Part shown: in pieces, positions 6,750 through 15,838 of the stretch
Layout of the letters: each line of letters opens with the position of its first letter
How positions within the stretch are numbered: the first letter of the stretch is position 1
Assembly: GCA_947627725.1 (NCBI GenBank)
Contig: CANQXE010000010.1
Coordinates: 1 to 64,000 of the forward strand
Length of the DNA stretch: 64,000 nt
Origin: an uncultured Clostridia bacterium
Lineage (GTDB): Bacteria > Bacillota > Clostridia > Oscillospirales > Acutalibacteraceae
Direction of reading: 5' to 3'
Notes under the pieces: generated by a model
What the model was told of the DNA's origin: nothing
What the model saw: the letters and a program-made list of their open reading frames with translations, nothing else
Databases searched by the model: none
Program-made: the position numbers and the translations under genes

Positions 6750-8573
6750 ATGGAAAAAACAGAACTAATCGATTTCATTCAGAAAGCTGTAAGCGGTGAC
6801 TCACAAGCCTTTTCTGTTTTATATGAAGAGTATTACAGCAGAATTTACTATCTCTGCTTTAAGCTTCTCAAAAACAGAGAGGATGCAGGTGATATTACGC
6901 AGGAAACATTTGTAGCCGCATTTAAAAGTTTGGATACACTTAATAATGCTTTTGTTTTTGAAAGCTGGCTTAAAAGCATTGCGGCTAACAAATGTAAAAA
7001 TTATCTGAAAAAGTCAAAGCCTGTTCTTTTCTCTCAATATGATAACGCGGATGGTTTTGAATTTGATATTGAAGATAATAAAGCGGAAAACGCGCAGGAG
7101 ATAGTTGATAATTCAGAAATACATAAAATAATAAATGAAATTATTGACCGCCTGCCTGACGAGCAGAGGGTATGTATTATTCTCTATTATTATGATGAAA
7201 AATCGGTTTCGGAGATTGCTGATTTTCTTGAATGCAGTGAAGGGACGGTTAAAAGCCGTCTGAATTATGCACGAAAGAAAATTCGTGATGAAATAGAAGC
7301 AATTGAAAAAAGGGACAATATTCAGCTTCATTCCGCGGCTGCAATTCCTCTTCTTGGCACTATTCTTTCAAAGCCTATTCCAAATACTATGTTGCATCCG
7401 TCTTTTTCAACTATTGTGAACGGTGCTGCCCCAATTACGCACAGTTCTAACGGCCCTGCTGAAATGACTCCCGGTGTCACGGATAATGCTTTATCTAATG
7501 CCAAAATTTCACTTCCAAAAAAGCTGTTCAAAACAACGGCGTCTAAGGTGATTGCCGGAGTTTTGAGCGCAGCAGTTCTTGTGTCGGGCGGTGTGTTTGC
7601 CGGCACACGATTAAACCTTGAACAAAATAATCCTGCGCCCGAAACTACGGTGAATTTAACTGTTACGGAAAGTACAACTGAAACAGAACCGGAAAATACA
7701 GTAGTCAATGTTGTCGGAAACACATCAGGAAATTTTAACAATGGTGGTTATGCGGCTTTACAGGGCGATTATATTTATTATTGCGATATGCTGGGAGAAA
7801 CTTATAATTTATACCGCATAAAGACTGACGGAACCGAAAGGAAAAAGCTGGGCGAAAATTGCAATCTGCTTATGCCTTTTATTAACGTTGTTGGCGATTA
7901 TGTGTATTATAACGGTTATGATGGTATATATGCTGTTATGACAGATGGAGCTAATAAGCATAAGATAAGTGACGATTATTCCATTTATATTAGTGTTGTG
8001 GGTGACAATATTTATTATTCAACAGGGTATTGTGATGAAAATTTTGAATCATTTGTTATGAAAACTGACGGAAGTGATAAGCAAAAGATTTTTGATTATT
8101 ATATTATAACTGTTGTTGATGATTTGATTTATTATAACAATAAAAATGACGATTACAAGATATATGCCATGAAAACAGACGGGAGCAACAGTCACAAGGT
8201 TATTGATTGCGCAACGTATGATATTATCGTTCTCGATAACTGGATTTATTATCTGAACAAAAATGATGACGACAAAATATATGCTGTAAAAACCGATGGA
8301 ACTGATAATCACAAAGTCAATGATGATTCTGTTTTTAATTTAAATGTTGCAGGTGACACGATTTACTATTCAAATGCAGACGATAGCAACAGAATGTACA
8401 GTGTAAAGCTTGACGGAAGCAACAAGAAAAAGCTGACAGATGAAGAAGTAGATTCTATAAACATTGCAGGTGAATGGATTTATTGCAAACTTAATCTCAA
8501 TATTCAGGGAGGTCCTAATTATCGCTTAAGCCTTGACGGAAGTAATAGGGAAAAGCTCAATTATGCAGGTTGA
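6750..8573 (+). CDS. ECF sigma factor fused to a membrane helix and external DUF5050 domain
   Basis: The 607-residue protein starts as a normal ECF sigma factor. Region 2 spans about 15-90 (FSVLYEEYYSRIYYLCFKLL, DITQETFVAAF) and region 4 about 128-182 (RLPDEQRVCIILYYY, SVSEIADFLECSEGTVKSRL). After a linker of about 80 residues comes one transmembrane helix (about 266-287), a Thr/Glu-rich stalk, and about 280 residues of repeating units of the form DxIYYxN...IYAVKTDGSNxHKV. Those are the beta-propeller-like repeats of DUF5050. Topology would place sigma inside and the repeats outside the cell. The chain is continuous, with no frameshift. I infer a sigma factor regulated directly by an external domain or released by proteolysis. 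No separate anti-sigma gene is next to it. Target promoters are unknown. Confidence 0.85.
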   Translation: MEKTELIDFIQKAVSGDSQAFSVLYEEYYSRIYYLCFKLLKNREDAGDITQETFVAAFKSLDTLNNAFVFESWLKSIAANKCKNYLKKSKPVLFSQYDNADGFEFDIEDNKAENAQEIVDNSEIHKIINEIIDRLPDEQRVCIILYYYDEKSVSEIADFLECSEGTVKSRLNYARKKIRDEIEAIEKRDNIQLHSAAAIPLLGTILSKPIPNTMLHPSFSTIVNGAAPITHSSNGPAEMTPGVTDNALSNAKISLPKKLFKTTASKVIAGVLSAAVLVSGGVFAGTRLNLEQNNPAPETTVNLTVTESTTETEPENTVVNVVGNTSGNFNNGGYAALQGDYIYYCDMLGETYNLYRIKTDGTERKKLGENCNLLMPFINVVGDYVYYNGYDGIYAVMTDGANKHKISDDYSIYISVVGDNIYYSTGYCDENFESFVMKTDGSDKQKIFDYYIITVVDDLIYYNNKNDDYKIYAMKTDGSNSHKVIDCATYDIIVLDNWIYYLNKNDDDKIYAVKTDGTDNHKVNDDSVFNLNVAGDTIYYSNADDSNRMYSVKLDGSNKKKLTDEEVDSINIAGEWIYCKLNLNIQGGPNYRLSLDGSNREKLNYAG

Positions 8574-8609
8574 TCATTCGTTTATAGAATACTACGTAAA
8601 ATCGGAATA

Positions 8610-8638
8610 TTGACATATTATCCATTTTAAAATATAAT
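8610..8638 (+). promoter_or_regulatory. Promoter of the acyltransferase gene
   Basis: TTGACA (8610-8615) and TATAAT (8633-8638), both consensus and 17 bp apart, 51 bp upstream of the ATG. Confidence 0.8.
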
Positions 8639-8688
8639 AAGCTCAATATGAATATGAAATCATCAAAAATTTAATTGAGGAAATCAAA

Positions 8689-9834
8689 ATGATAATCAGA
8701 AAAGCAGAGGTTGAAAGAGCAGCCCGGTCAAGCTCATTTTCAAAGTATGATTCTATGCTCGTCAAGGGTGTTGCGATCGTACTCTTAATGTTTCACCATT
8801 CTATTTCCATGACTGAAATTGAAAGGCACACTTTTAATTTTTTCCCTTTTAAATCGTACCATTGGCCTTTAATGGTGTGTGACTCCTTTAAGCTGTGTGT
8901 AGGTATGTTTGTATTTATCACAGCCTACGGTTTTTATAAATCATTCAGTCAAATTAAACTTGACAACAGATCTGTTTTTAATTGGACGGGCGAAAGACTG
9001 CTGAAAGTCTTAAGCGGCTTTTGGTTTGTATATATTCTCGTGTTTATCATAACGTATGCCATAGACCAACGCCCGCTTATCTGCTATGTTACATCGCAGA
9101 CAAAGATTGAGGGAAGTTGGGTATGGGCTGTACTTGATTTTCTCGGAATTTCCCATATTGTCGGAACGCCCTCGCTTGTGGGCACATGGTGGTATATGAG
9201 CGCTGTGGTTATAATGACAATATTTTTCCCTCTCATATGCCGACTCGGTGAACGCTTTAGTTTTTTTGTTGTCGGCGTTGCCTTTATTCTTTTTCCGAGA
9301 ATTATGGGTATGGGCTTTCCGGGAAGTAAAAACATATTTTCTTTTTTCCTCGCATATATTCTGGGTATGGCTTTTGCGAAGTATGACGTTTTCTCAAGGC
9401 TTAATAAATTCTCACTTATTAAAAAGAATAAAATCATTTCGGATATAATATTGTTCTTTGTTTATATGCTTGCGTTTTTTCTTATTGTGGTTATTACGGA
9501 TAAGCTCGGCAGAGGAAAAATATGGGAATTTAATTACTGCATTTCGCCTGTGATTGTCATTCTTTTTGCGAACAGATACCTAAAAAGGATTCCCATTATT
9601 AATAAAGCGCTTATGTTCATCGGCAGTCATTCATTAAATATTTTTCTGGTTCATACCTTTATCAGATATGTTTATCTTAATGATTTGCTTTATTCGGTTG
9701 AGAATGCAATACTTATTCCCGTTATACTTTTAATTGTTTCAACAGCAATTTCAGTTGTTATCGAATTTTTGAAAAGGCTTTTCCATTACAATGATTTAAT
9801 TGTATGGGTTGATAAAAAACTGTTTTCTAAATAA
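8689..9834 (+). CDS. Acyltransferase-3 family membrane protein
   Basis: 381 residues with about ten hydrophobic helices. The N-terminal motif VKGVAIVLLMFHHS is the family signature, with the conserved His after the first helix; LKVLSGFWFVY and HSLNIFLVHTFI are also typical. These enzymes transfer acetyl or other acyl groups to cell-surface sugars or lipids at the membrane. The substrate cannot be told from the sequence and no glycan cluster is adjacent. GAGG lies 9 nt before the ATG. The gene has its own promoter and a bidirectional terminator follows. Confidence 0.8.
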   Translation: MIIRKAEVERAARSSSFSKYDSMLVKGVAIVLLMFHHSISMTEIERHTFNFFPFKSYHWPLMVCDSFKLCVGMFVFITAYGFYKSFSQIKLDNRSVFNWTGERLLKVLSGFWFVYILVFIITYAIDQRPLICYVTSQTKIEGSWVWAVLDFLGISHIVGTPSLVGTWWYMSAVVIMTIFFPLICRLGERFSFFVVGVAFILFPRIMGMGFPGSKNIFSFFLAYILGMAFAKYDVFSRLNKFSLIKKNKIISDIILFFVYMLAFFLIVVITDKLGRGKIWEFNYCISPVIVILFANRYLKRIPIINKALMFIGSHSLNIFLVHTFIRYVYLNDLLYSVENAILIPVILLIVSTAISVVIEFLKRLFHYNDLIVWVDKKLFSK

Positions 9835-9842
9835 TGAAAATA

Positions 9843-9873
9843 AAAAAGAAGCCGTGAAAACGACTTCTTTTTT
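9843..9873. terminator. Bidirectional terminator between acyltransferase and tRNA-Ser(TGA)
   Basis: A6-GAAG and CTTC-T7 enclose CCGTGAAAACGA. The A-run and T-run make it work in both directions, serving the + strand acyltransferase and the - strand tRNA. Confidence 0.75.
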
Positions 9874-9962
9874 TGGCGCAGAGGGTGGGATTCGAACCCA
9901 CGCGCCCTTTCGGACAAACGGTTTTCAAGACCGCCTCGTTATGACCGCTTCGATACCTCTGC
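9874..9962 (-). tRNA. tRNA-Ser (anticodon TGA)
   Basis: On the reverse strand acceptor GCAGAGG pairs with CCTCTGC, the anticodon loop reads CTTGAAAA, there is a long variable arm (GTTTGTCCGAAAGGGCGC), the T loop is GGTTCGAATCC and CCA is encoded. Length is 89 nt. Confidence 0.95.
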
Positions 9963-9977
9963 GTTTGTTGCTCAATA

Positions 9978-10006
9978 ATATTAACACAGCAAAAATAATA
10001 TGTCAA
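9978..10006 (-). promoter_or_regulatory. Promoter of tRNA-Ser(TGA)
   Basis: On the reverse strand TTGACA (10001-10006), 17-bp spacer, TAATAT (9978-9983). Confidence 0.75.
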
Positions 10007-10016
10007 GAAATTTTTC

Positions 10017-10047
10017 AAAAAAAGAAAGACCCTTTAAAGAGTCTTTC
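10017..10047 (-). terminator. Terminator of the zinc-ribbon gene
   Basis: GAAAGAC (10024-10030) pairs with GTCTTTC (10041-10047), with a T-run on the reverse strand at 10017-10023. It overlaps the region just upstream of the tRNA-Ser promoter. Confidence 0.75.
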
Positions 10048-10056
10048 AAAAAGGCT

Positions 10057-10335
10057 TTAACCCTCTTCTTTCATTTTCGCGAAACATTCGCTGCAATAAA
10101 CGGGACGCTCGCCGTTTGGAGCAAACGGAACCTTACATTCTTTTCCGCATGAGGCGCATACTGCGTCGTGGTATTCACGCGGACCTCTGCGAGCGGCTTT
10201 TTTCTTGTCGCGGCATTCCTTGCATCTCTGAGGCTCGTTTACAAAGCCCTTTTCAGCATAGAATTCCTGTTCGCCTGCTGTGAAAACAAATTCGTTTCCG
10301 CAGTCCTTGCAGATTAATGTCTTGTCCTCAAACAT
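10057..10335 (-). CDS. Small zinc-ribbon protein with two CxxC pairs per half
   Basis: 92 residues with two zinc-knuckle halves: CKDCG plus CKECR, then CASCGKEC plus CSEC. This is the probable-zinc-ribbon arrangement found in many Clostridia, with a basic middle stretch (RDKKKAARRGPRE). The function is unknown; nucleic-acid or protein binding is likely. ATG 10335 has GAGAGGTG just upstream, which makes it better than the GTG at 10344 that is part of that ribosome site. It lies downstream of sigH in the same direction with a 39-bp gap and may be co-transcribed. Confidence 0.75.
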   Translation of the reverse strand: MFEDKTLICKDCGNEFVFTAGEQEFYAEKGFVNEPQRCKECRDKKKAARRGPREYHDAVCASCGKECKVPFAPNGERPVYCSECFAKMKEEG

Positions 10336-10374
10336 AATTTTCACCTCTCAAAATTTTATTGTCGGATTTGTGTG

Positions 10375-10947
10375 CTACAAAGAAATACCGATTAATTTCT
10401 TCCTTACACGTTGTAAAGCATTATCAATTGCTTTAGGTGTTTTGCATAATCTTTTGGCAATTTCATTGTAACTGCAGCCGACTATGTGCAGTCTTAAGAC
10501 CTCGTTTTCAAAATCTGAGAGATTTTCCTGAAGAACTTTAGTCAACAGTGAAACGCTTTCTTGAGCAATGACAATATCTTCCGCGCTGTCTGAAACGCTC
10601 CGTACAGGCATTTCATCCTCCTGATATGCGATAACATTCTGAGCGGGGATATCCTTTTGCCTGTTAAATTTTCTGAGCGCTGTCTGGATTGAATTGTCAA
10701 TACAGATTTTTGCGTAGGTTTTAAATGACGCGCCCTTTCTGCTGTCATATGATTTGATAGCAGCCAAAAGACCTATCATACCCTCCTGTATAATATCCTC
10801 ATACTCAAGAGGGGAGTCCTTATACTTTAAAGCAGTAAGCTCTACAAAAGGTCTGTATTTTTCAATTGCAATTTCCATTTGAACATTGTCGCCGGATTGC
10901 GCATTTGAAAGAATTTCGTCATTTGTTTCTGTTTTAAACTCTGACAT
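10375..10947 (-). CDS. sigH: RNA polymerase sigma factor, SigH (Spo0H) type
   Basis: 190 residues with sigma-70 region 2 (LEYEDIIQEGMIGLLAAIKSYD, then FKTYAKICIDNSI) and region 4 (LSDFENEVLRLHIVGCSYNEIAKRL, then CKTPKAIDNALQRVRKKL). The CIDNSIQTALRKFNRQK segment and the short size match the SigH branch, which runs early-sporulation and stationary-phase transcription. It is about 25 residues shorter than Bacillus subtilis SigH. GGTGGGAGAGA precedes the ATG, and a consensus vegetative promoter lies upstream. The assignment rests on the overall pattern; another type of stress sigma factor remains possible. Confidence 0.78.
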   Translation of the reverse strand: MSEFKTETNDEILSNAQSGDNVQMEIAIEKYRPFVELTALKYKDSPLEYEDIIQEGMIGLLAAIKSYDSRKGASFKTYAKICIDNSIQTALRKFNRQKDIPAQNVIAYQEDEMPVRSVSDSAEDIVIAQESVSLLTKVLQENLSDFENEVLRLHIVGCSYNEIAKRLCKTPKAIDNALQRVRKKLIGISL

Positions 10948-10969
10948 AATTCTCTCCCACCTTACTACT

Positions 10970-10998
10970 ATAATACCAAGATTTTACATAAAAGTCAA
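10970..10998 (-). promoter_or_regulatory. Promoter of sigH
   Basis: On the reverse strand TTGACT (10993-10998), 17-bp spacer, TATTAT (10970-10975). Confidence 0.75.
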
Positions 10999-11047
10999 CA
11001 AAAATATTAAACAATATATAAATTTTATTGAACAATTCCACTAAAAC

Positions 11048-11080
11048 AAATCCGATTTCGTTAAAGAAATCGGATTTTTA
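11048..11080 (-). terminator. Terminator of ychF
   Basis: AAATCCGATTTC pairs with GAAATCGGATTT around a 5-6 nt loop. It is immediately downstream of the ychF stop on the reverse strand, ending in a T-rich stretch. Confidence 0.7.
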
Positions 11081-11095
11081 GTATCTTTATTAAAA

Positions 11096-12190
11096 TTAAA
11101 CATTAAAACGGAAAAGAACAATATCTCCGTCCTTCATTACATAATCCTTACCCTCGGAACGGACAAGTCCCTTTTCCTTAGCGGCGTTCATACTGCCGCA
11201 TTCAATCAAATCATCAAAGGAAACAACCTCCGCTCTGATAAATCCTCTTTCAAAATCCGTATGAATTTTACCTGCCGCCTGAGGAGCCTTAGTACCCTTC
11301 TTGATTGTCCACGCCCTTACCTCAGGCTTGCCTGCGGTAAGATAGGAGATAAGACCGAGAAGAGAATAGCTCTTTTTAATAAGCCTGTCCAGTCCGCTTT
11401 TTTCAAGTCCCATATCGGTAAGGAAAAGCTCCTTTTCCCCCTCGTCAAGCTGTGCGATTTCAGCCTCCATTTCGGCGCAGATAGGGAGTGTTTCGGCACC
11501 CTCCGATTTTGATATTTCCTCAACCGTCTTGTAAAATTTATTGTTTTCAATTCCGTTTGAAAAATCGTCCTCTCCCATATTGCAGGCATATATTACGGGC
11601 TTTATCGTCAGGAGCGAAATCTCTTTTAAGTATTCCTGTTCCTCATCTGAAATTTCAACGCTTCTTGCGGTTTTTCCCTGCTCCATTTCGCCTTGCAGTC
11701 TTTCAAGAAAAGCAACCTCTCCCGCAAGTGTTTTGTCGCCTTTCATTGCTTTTTTGCGTGAGTCTATTCTTCTTGAAAGAATATCAAGGTCTGAAAGAAT
11801 AAGCTCAAGATTGATTGTTTCAATGTCCCTTTCAGGGTCAATACTGCCGTCAACGTGAGTTATATCATTATTTTCGAAGCAGCGCACAACGTGAATTATT
11901 GCGTCTACCTCCCTTATATGCGAAAGAAATTTGTTTCCTAAGCCCTCGCCTTTTGAAGCACCCTTAACAAGACCCGCAATGTCAACAAATTCAATTGTAG
12001 CAGGAGTGAACTTATCGGGATGATACATTTCGGCAAGCTTATCAAGACGTTCGTCGGGAACGCTGACCATACCGACATTCGGCTCAATTGTGCAGAAAGG
12101 GTAGTTGGCGCTTTGCGCGCCGGCGTTTGTAATTGCGTTAAAAAGCGTGCTTTTGCCGACATTCGGCAAACCTACAATACCAAGCTTCAT
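11096..12190 (-). CDS. ychF: Ribosome-associated OBG-family ATPase YchF
   Basis: 364 residues, the normal length. GLPNVGKSTLFN is the P-loop, VDIAGLVKGASKGEGLG the switch II region, and CNMGEDD replaces the usual guanine-specific NKxD motif, as expected for a protein that prefers ATP. The C-terminal TGS domain ends in GDIVLFRFNV. YchF binds ribosomes and takes part in translation and stress responses. AAGGAGAC precedes the ATG. It is divergent from ilvB. Confidence 0.95.
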   Translation of the reverse strand: MKLGIVGLPNVGKSTLFNAITNAGAQSANYPFCTIEPNVGMVSVPDERLDKLAEMYHPDKFTPATIEFVDIAGLVKGASKGEGLGNKFLSHIREVDAIIHVVRCFENNDITHVDGSIDPERDIETINLELILSDLDILSRRIDSRKKAMKGDKTLAGEVAFLERLQGEMEQGKTARSVEISDEEQEYLKEISLLTIKPVIYACNMGEDDFSNGIENNKFYKTVEEISKSEGAETLPICAEMEAEIAQLDEGEKELFLTDMGLEKSGLDRLIKKSYSLLGLISYLTAGKPEVRAWTIKKGTKAPQAAGKIHTDFERGFIRAEVVSFDDLIECGSMNAAKEKGLVRSEGKDYVMKDGDIVLFRFNV

Positions 12191-12288
12191 ATATTGTCTC
12201 CTTAAGATTCGACGTTTATAATCTGATTCAGCTTATTATATAACAAAAATTAACTGTTTACAAGTGCAATTTATGCTCAGATTAACTC

Positions 12289-12317
12289 TTGACTTTATAA
12301 GGTAAATAATATATTAT
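12289..12317 (+). promoter_or_regulatory. Promoter of ilvBN-leuCD
   Basis: TTGACT (12289-12294), 17-bp spacer, TATTAT (12312-12317). It gives a leader of only about 33 nt, so a T-box or peptide attenuator has no room. Confidence 0.75.
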
Positions 12318-12356
12318 ATTTCTAATAATTTTATTCTTGTGTAGGAGAGGTTCAAT

Positions 12357-14018
12357 ATGAAACTTAACGGTTCTCAAATTGTTCTTGAGGTTCTGAAAGA
12401 ACAGGGCGTTGATACGATTTTCGGTTATCCGGGCGGAACAATTTTAAATATATTTGACGAGCTTTATAAATACGGCGACACATTCAAACATATCCTAACT
12501 GCTCACGAGCAGGGCGCGTCCCATGCCGCGGACGGTTACAGCAGAGCGACAGGCAAGGTCGGCGTATGCTTTGCAACATCCGGTCCCGGCTCGACAAACC
12601 TTGTAACAGGTATCGCGACAGCTCATATGGATTCAATCCCCATGGTAGCAATCACCTGCAATGTAGGAACAAGCCTTATCGGACGTGATTCCTTCCAGGA
12701 GGTTGATATTAAGGGTATTACCATGCCGATTACCAAGCATAATTTTATGGTCAGTAATGTTGAGGAGCTTGCCGATACAATCCGCCAGGCATTTAAAATT
12801 GCCATTTCAGGCAGAAAGGGTCCCGTTCTCGTTGATATTCCAAAGGATATTACCGCTGCTGAATGTGAGTATACACCACAGCCCAAGCAGGAGCCAGACG
12901 TTTTCATTAAACCTAAGTCAAAATGCTTTGACCGTGCGGTCGAGCTTTTGAAAAATTGTAAGAAGCCTATCATCTATGTCGGCGGCGGCGCAATATCATC
13001 AAATGCGAGCAAGGAGCTTATAACCTTTGCCGAAAAGCTTGACGTTCCGGTTGTATCATCGCTTATGGGACTCGGCGCTTTTCCTAACGGTCACGAGCTT
13101 CATGTAGGCTTTATTGGTATGCACGGAAGGTATGAGGCAAATAAGGCGGCGCACGACTGTGATGTGCTTATTGCGGCAGGCGCACGTTTTTCAGACCGTG
13201 TCGCGGGAAACAGAGCGCGCTTTGCTCCGAATGCGGAGATATTACATATAGACATTGACTCCGCGGAGATGGATAAAAATATAAATTCAAATTACCATCT
13301 CAGAGGAAATCTTAAGGAGGTATTGCCTCAGCTCACTCAGGCAATTGAACAGCTTGACCACACCGACTGGAAGAATGAAATCAATTCCTTCAGACGTCCG
13401 TTTAATCAGCTTCAGATTGATGATTACGTTAATCCGCAGACGCTTATTGAAGCTGTTGACAAGGCGACTGATGATGATACAATCGTTGTTACCGACGTAG
13501 GACAGCACCAGATGTGGGCAGCTCAGTTTTATAAATATAAACAGCCCCGTACCTTTTTGACATCGGGCGGCTTAGGTACGATGGGATATTCAATGGGCGC
13601 TTCAATAGGCGCGTCAATAGGCTGTCCGGGCAGACGGGTTGTTATGTTTGCGGGCGACGGCGGTTTTCATATGAATTTGACGGAGCTTGCGACAATGGCT
13701 TCATACAATGTTCCCGTAATTATGTTCATTATGAATAATACTGTGCTTGGAATGGTACGCCAGTGGCAGAAGATTTTTTACGGCAGACGATTTGCCGATA
13801 CAGACCCTCACCGTGTAACAGATTTTGTTAAGGTTGCGGAGGCATTCGGTATTAAGGGAATGCGTATTAATAATAATAAGGAAATTGACGCGGTACTTAA
13901 AGAGGCGCTTGCTCTTAATGAGCCTGTACTCATCGACTGCAGAATTTCACCTGATTCAAATGTACTTCCGATGATTCCTCCGGGAGGTTCGGCGGCAGAT
14001 ATTATTGAAGAGATGTAA
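12357..14018 (+). CDS. ilvB: Acetolactate synthase, large (catalytic) subunit
   Basis: 553 residues of a thiamine-diphosphate enzyme. The N-terminal TPP-activating Glu lies in TAHEQGASHAADGYSRATG; the FAD/central domain holds the VGGGA region; the C-terminal Mg-TPP motif is AGDGGFHMNLTELAT with the Asn pair in FIMNN. It condenses pyruvate (or pyruvate and 2-oxobutyrate) to make acetolactate for valine, leucine and isoleucine. GTAGGAGAGG precedes the ATG. First gene of ilvBN-leuCD. Confidence 0.95.
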   Translation: MKLNGSQIVLEVLKEQGVDTIFGYPGGTILNIFDELYKYGDTFKHILTAHEQGASHAADGYSRATGKVGVCFATSGPGSTNLVTGIATAHMDSIPMVAITCNVGTSLIGRDSFQEVDIKGITMPITKHNFMVSNVEELADTIRQAFKIAISGRKGPVLVDIPKDITAAECEYTPQPKQEPDVFIKPKSKCFDRAVELLKNCKKPIIYVGGGAISSNASKELITFAEKLDVPVVSSLMGLGAFPNGHELHVGFIGMHGRYEANKAAHDCDVLIAAGARFSDRVAGNRARFAPNAEILHIDIDSAEMDKNINSNYHLRGNLKEVLPQLTQAIEQLDHTDWKNEINSFRRPFNQLQIDDYVNPQTLIEAVDKATDDDTIVVTDVGQHQMWAAQFYKYKQPRTFLTSGGLGTMGYSMGASIGASIGCPGRRVVMFAGDGGFHMNLTELATMASYNVPVIMFIMNNTVLGMVRQWQKIFYGRRFADTDPHRVTDFVKVAEAFGIKGMRINNNKEIDAVLKEALALNEPVLIDCRISPDSNVLPMIPPGGSAADIIEEM

Positions 14019-14031
14019 GGAGGTAGGCTTT

Positions 14032-14544
14032 ATGGCAGAAGAAAAGCTTGTTTTATCCGTTCTTGTTGATAACGCAGCCGGTGTTCTTCAGCGTGTGGCA
14101 AGCCTTTTTTCAAGAAGAGGCTACAACATCAGTTCTCTTACTGTTAGTGAAACTGAAGACCCTGCGTTTTCACGTATGACGATTGAAACGTACACTGAGC
14201 CTGAAAACGTAAGACAGATTAAAACACAACTCTTAAAGCTGGAAATTGTAAAAAAGGTATCAGAGCTTGAGGAGACGAGGTCTGTTTCGTCCGAGCTTTT
14301 GCTCGTTAAGGTTAAAGCAGCAGGCGTTGAGAAGAAAAACGCGCTTCTTGCGTTCAATATGCGTTACGGCGCGCGTGTGCTTGACGTTTCGATGACAACT
14401 ATGACCCTTGAGTTTACAGGCAGGGGAGAAACAATTGATATGTTTGTCAATGATTTGGTTAAGGATTTCGGTATTGTTGAGCTTGCCCGTACAGGCGTGA
14501 CCTCGCTTGAAAGAGGAGAGGGCTCATTTACCGACGATATTTAA
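14032..14544 (+). CDS. ilvN: Acetolactate synthase, small (regulatory) subunit
   Basis: 170 residues with an N-terminal ACT domain (LSVLVDNAAGVLQRVASLFS, then GYNISSLTV), which binds valine for feedback inhibition, and a C-terminal AHAS small-subunit domain. ATG 14032 has AAGGAGG 8 nt upstream; an in-frame TTG at 14005 lies inside ilvB and is rejected. The gap to ilvB is 13 nt. Confidence 0.95.
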   Translation: MAEEKLVLSVLVDNAAGVLQRVASLFSRRGYNISSLTVSETEDPAFSRMTIETYTEPENVRQIKTQLLKLEIVKKVSELEETRSVSSELLLVKVKAAGVEKKNALLAFNMRYGARVLDVSMTTMTLEFTGRGETIDMFVNDLVKDFGIVELARTGVTSLERGEGSFTDDI

Positions 14545-14565
14545 TTAGGAAATTAGGTGATGCTT

Positions 14566-15825
14566 ATGGGTATGACAATGACTCAAAAGATACTTGCTGA
14601 ACACGCAGGTCTTGATAAGGTTGTTGCGGGTCAGCTTATTGAGGCTGATTTGGATATGGTACTCGGAAACGACGTAACGTCTCCTGTGGCAATCAATGAA
14701 ATGAATAAGTTTGGCAGGGATACTGTTTTTGACAAAACAAGAATTTCGCTTGTTATGGATCATTTTACGCCTAATAAGGATATTCAGTCTGCGGAAAACT
14801 GCAAGCAGGTCAGGGAGTTTGCTAAAAAGAATGATATACTCCATTATTATGATGTCGGCAATATGGGTATTGAACATGCGCTTCTTCCCGAGCAGGGAAT
14901 CGTTACCTGCGGTGACTGCGTTATAGGCGCTGATTCACATACGTGTACATACGGCGCTCTCGGCGCATTTTCAACAGGCGTAGGCTCAACCGATATGGCG
15001 GCGGGAATGGTAACGGGCAAGGCATGGTTTAAGGTGCCGTCTGCCATTAAGGTCGTTATTACGGGAAAAAAAGCGCCGTTTATCAGCGGTAAAGACGTTA
15101 TTCTTCATCTTATCGGTGAAATCGGTGTTGACGGCGCGCTTTACAAGTCACTTGAATTTACCGGTGACGGTATCAAAGAGCTTTCAATGGACGACCGCCT
15201 GTGTATTGCGAATATGGCAATTGAGTGCGGAGCTAAAAACGGAATTTTCCCAGTTGATGATATAACTCTTGAATATGTAAAGGGCAGAAGCTTAAGGGAC
15301 TATAAGATTTATGAAGCTGATGATGACGCCGAGTATGACAGTGTTGTAGAAATTGATTTAAGCATTCTTAAGCCGACGGTTGCGTGTCCTCATCTTCCGG
15401 AAAATACCAAAACCGTTGACGAGTTTGACAGGATTGAAATTGACCAGGTCGTTATCGGCTCCTGCACAAACGGACGTATGGAGGATATGCGAATTGCGGC
15501 GTCAATTCTTAAGGGTAAAAAAATTGCTGAGGGTGTGCGGTGTATTGTGATACCTGCAACGCAGTCAATCTATCTCCGGTGCATAAGAGAAGGCTTGGCG
15601 GAGATTTTCGTTGAGGCAGGAGCAGTCATTTCAACTCCAACCTGCGGACCGTGTCTCGGAGGGCATATGGGTATTCTTGCAGCGGGCGAAAGAGCTGTTT
15701 CCACCTCAAACCGCAATTTTGTCGGAAGAATGGGACATACCAAGTCAGAAATTTATCTTGCATCACCTGCGGTAGCCGCAGCATCCGCGCTGAAGGGCTT
15801 TATTGCGGATCCTGCAAAGGTATAA
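14566..15825 (+). CDS. leuC: 3-isopropylmalate dehydratase, large subunit (aconitase type)
   Basis: About 419 residues. [4Fe-4S] cysteines are visible in GSCTNG and in [24 protein letters not shown] is the other aconitase-family landmark. The length and the separate small subunit match the LeuC/homoaconitase branch, which isomerises 2- to 3-isopropylmalate. Several ATGs crowd the start (14560, 14566, 14572, 14578); I chose 14566 because AGGTGA lies 5-6 nt upstream, but 14572 is also plausible. The true substrate could be a related malate. Confidence 0.9.
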   Translation: MGMTMTQKILAEHAGLDKVVAGQLIEADLDMVLGNDVTSPVAINEMNKFGRDTVFDKTRISLVMDHFTPNKDIQSAENCKQVREFAKKNDILHYYDVGNMGIEHALLPEQGIVTCGDCVIGADSHTCTYGALGAFSTGVGSTDMAAGMVTGKAWFKVPSAIKVVITGKKAPFISGKDVILHLIGEIGVDGALYKSLEFTGDGIKELSMDDRLCIANMAIECGAKNGIFPVDDITLEYVKGRSLRDYKIYEADDDAEYDSVVEIDLSILKPTVACPHLPENTKTVDEFDRIEIDQVVIGSCTNGRMEDMRIAASILKGKKIAEGVRCIVIPATQSIYLRCIREGLAEIFVEAGAVISTPTCGPCLGGHMGILAAGERAVSTSNRNFVGRMGHTKSEIYLASPAVAAASALKGFIADPAKV

Positions 15826-15838
15826 GGAGGAGCGCGGA

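Noticed and set aside
9800-10060. Open frames on both strands over tRNA-Ser(TGA) (GFEP/RSGHN-like text)
   Set aside because: They are readings of the tRNA and its complement; no ribosome site or family pattern.
12191-12356. T-box or leader-peptide attenuator for the ilv-leu operon
   Set aside because: The leader after the promoter is about 33 nt and shows no T-box sequence or terminator.
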